A stretch of 9,591 nucleotides of DNA from assembly GCA_035498405.1 (NCBI GenBank), contig DATKAE010000076.1, forward strand, positions 1-9,591, given 5' to 3'. Origin of the DNA: DATBFU01 sp035498405. GTDB lineage: Bacteria; Acidobacteriota; Thermoanaerobaculia; UBA5066; Gp7-AA6. Every line of letters starts with the position of its first letter. Positions within the stretch are counted from its first letter, which is position 1. The translations under genes and the position numbers were made by a program. Below, piece after piece: positions 9,248 to 9,591 of the stretch. Below the pieces are notes generated by a model. That model was not told the origin of the DNA and did not search any database. It saw nothing but the letters and a program-made list of their open reading frames with translations.

Positions 9248-9591
9248 ATGTCAGCGCGCGATCCGGAGCCTTGGCGCGTCAAGGTCGTCGAGCCGATCCG
9301 GCGGATCTCGCGGCCCGAGAGGGAGGAGCGCCTGCGGCGCGCCGGATTCAACCTCTTCGGCATCGCGTCGGAGGACATCTACATCGATCTGTTGACCGAC
9401 TCCGGCACCGCGGCGATGTCGGACGCGCAATGGGCCGGCCTGATGCGCGGGGACGAGTCGTATGCCGGCGGCCGCAATTTCTATTTCTTCGAGCGGACGG
9501 TGCGCGAGATCTTCGGGTTTCCGCACGTCATCCCGACCCACCAGGGTCGGGTGGCCGAGAACCTGCTCTTTTCGACGGTCCTGAAGCCGGG
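9248..9591 (+). CDS. PLP-dependent beta-eliminating lyase, tyrosine phenol-lyase/tryptophanase family (partial, 3' end outside window)
   Basis: Members cleave tyrosine to phenol, or tryptophan to indole, with pyruvate and ammonia as the other products, using pyridoxal phosphate in the cytoplasm. The 114 visible codons match the family's N-terminal quarter (full length about 460-470): PWRVKVVEPI (8-17), YIDLLTDSGTAAMSDAQWAG (45-64), GDESYAGGRNFYFFERTV (68-85), and PTHQGRVAENLL (96-107). Thr50, Tyr72 and the QGR at 99-101 align with Thr49, the active-site Tyr71 and the phosphate-binding QGR of Citrobacter tyrosine phenol-lyase. AMSDAQWAG, NFY..ERTV and AENLL read closer to tyrosine phenol-lyase than to E. 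coli tryptophanase. The residues that settle substrate choice and the PLP lysine lie beyond the edge, so the substrate is left open and no symbol is given. The gene is divergent from the fused membrane protein gene. Confidence 0.9.
   Translation, partial: MSARDPEPWRVKVVEPIRRISRPEREERLRRAGFNLFGIASEDIYIDLLTDSGTAAMSDAQWAGLMRGDESYAGGRNFYFFERTVREIFGFPHVIPTHQGRVAENLLFSTVLKP

Noticed and set aside
6375..9395. A 1006-codon plus-strand open frame opposite the fused membrane protein, and a 1162-codon minus-strand frame overlapping it
   Set aside because: Both have low-complexity Arg/Gly/Glu-rich translations without domains. The 1049-residue frame has clear membrane segments, family motifs and TPR spacing, so the others are shadows.

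Overview
The window is GC-rich, densely packed chromosomal DNA with ordinary bacterial housekeeping genes. LpxC implies an outer membrane with lipid A, so the source is Gram-negative. High GC, a secreted beta-rich protein opening with a 'FTGVW.LD..aSR' motif, and a fused membrane/spermidine-synthase-like/TPR protein would suit an Acidobacteriota-like or other deep-branching Gram-negative soil or sediment lineage. That placement is inference, not proof. No phage, insertion sequence, CRISPR array, tRNA or rRNA was seen.

Layout, left to right. The minus-strand 5' part of lpxC (positions 1-576, cut by the window edge) is divergent from smpB (780-1268, plus). A short gap leads to a RimI-like GNAT acetyltransferase (1331-1786, plus), which converges on a MarC-family membrane protein (1812-2447, minus). 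A 183-base divergent spacer separates that from uvrA (2631-5477, plus). The uvrA stop codon overlaps by four bases the GTG start of a small secreted protein (5474-6040, plus). This converges, with a 10-base gap, on a 1049-residue protein (6051-9200, minus). That protein has two homologous membrane halves, a spermidine-synthase-like Rossmann domain and a C-terminal TPR array. Only 47 bases separate its start from the divergent start of a PLP-dependent beta-eliminating lyase of the tyrosine phenol-lyase/tryptophanase family (9248 to the right edge, plus, truncated).

Functions are mixed: lipid A synthesis, trans-translation (rescue of stalled ribosomes), protein N-acetylation, nucleotide excision repair and aromatic amino acid breakdown. 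Apart from the smpB-GNAT pair and the uvrA-secreted protein pair, the genes look like separate transcription units.

The most interesting signal is regulatory. Four genes without a convincing Shine-Dalgarno sequence (smpB, uvrA, the lyase and the 1049-residue protein) each carry a TANNNT hexamer, three of them TAGACT or TAGAAT, ending 6-9 bases before the start codon. That is where a -10 element would sit if transcription began at or next to the start codon, so these may be leaderless mRNAs. I see no clearly new multi-gene system here. The fused 1049-residue protein is the least understood gene.
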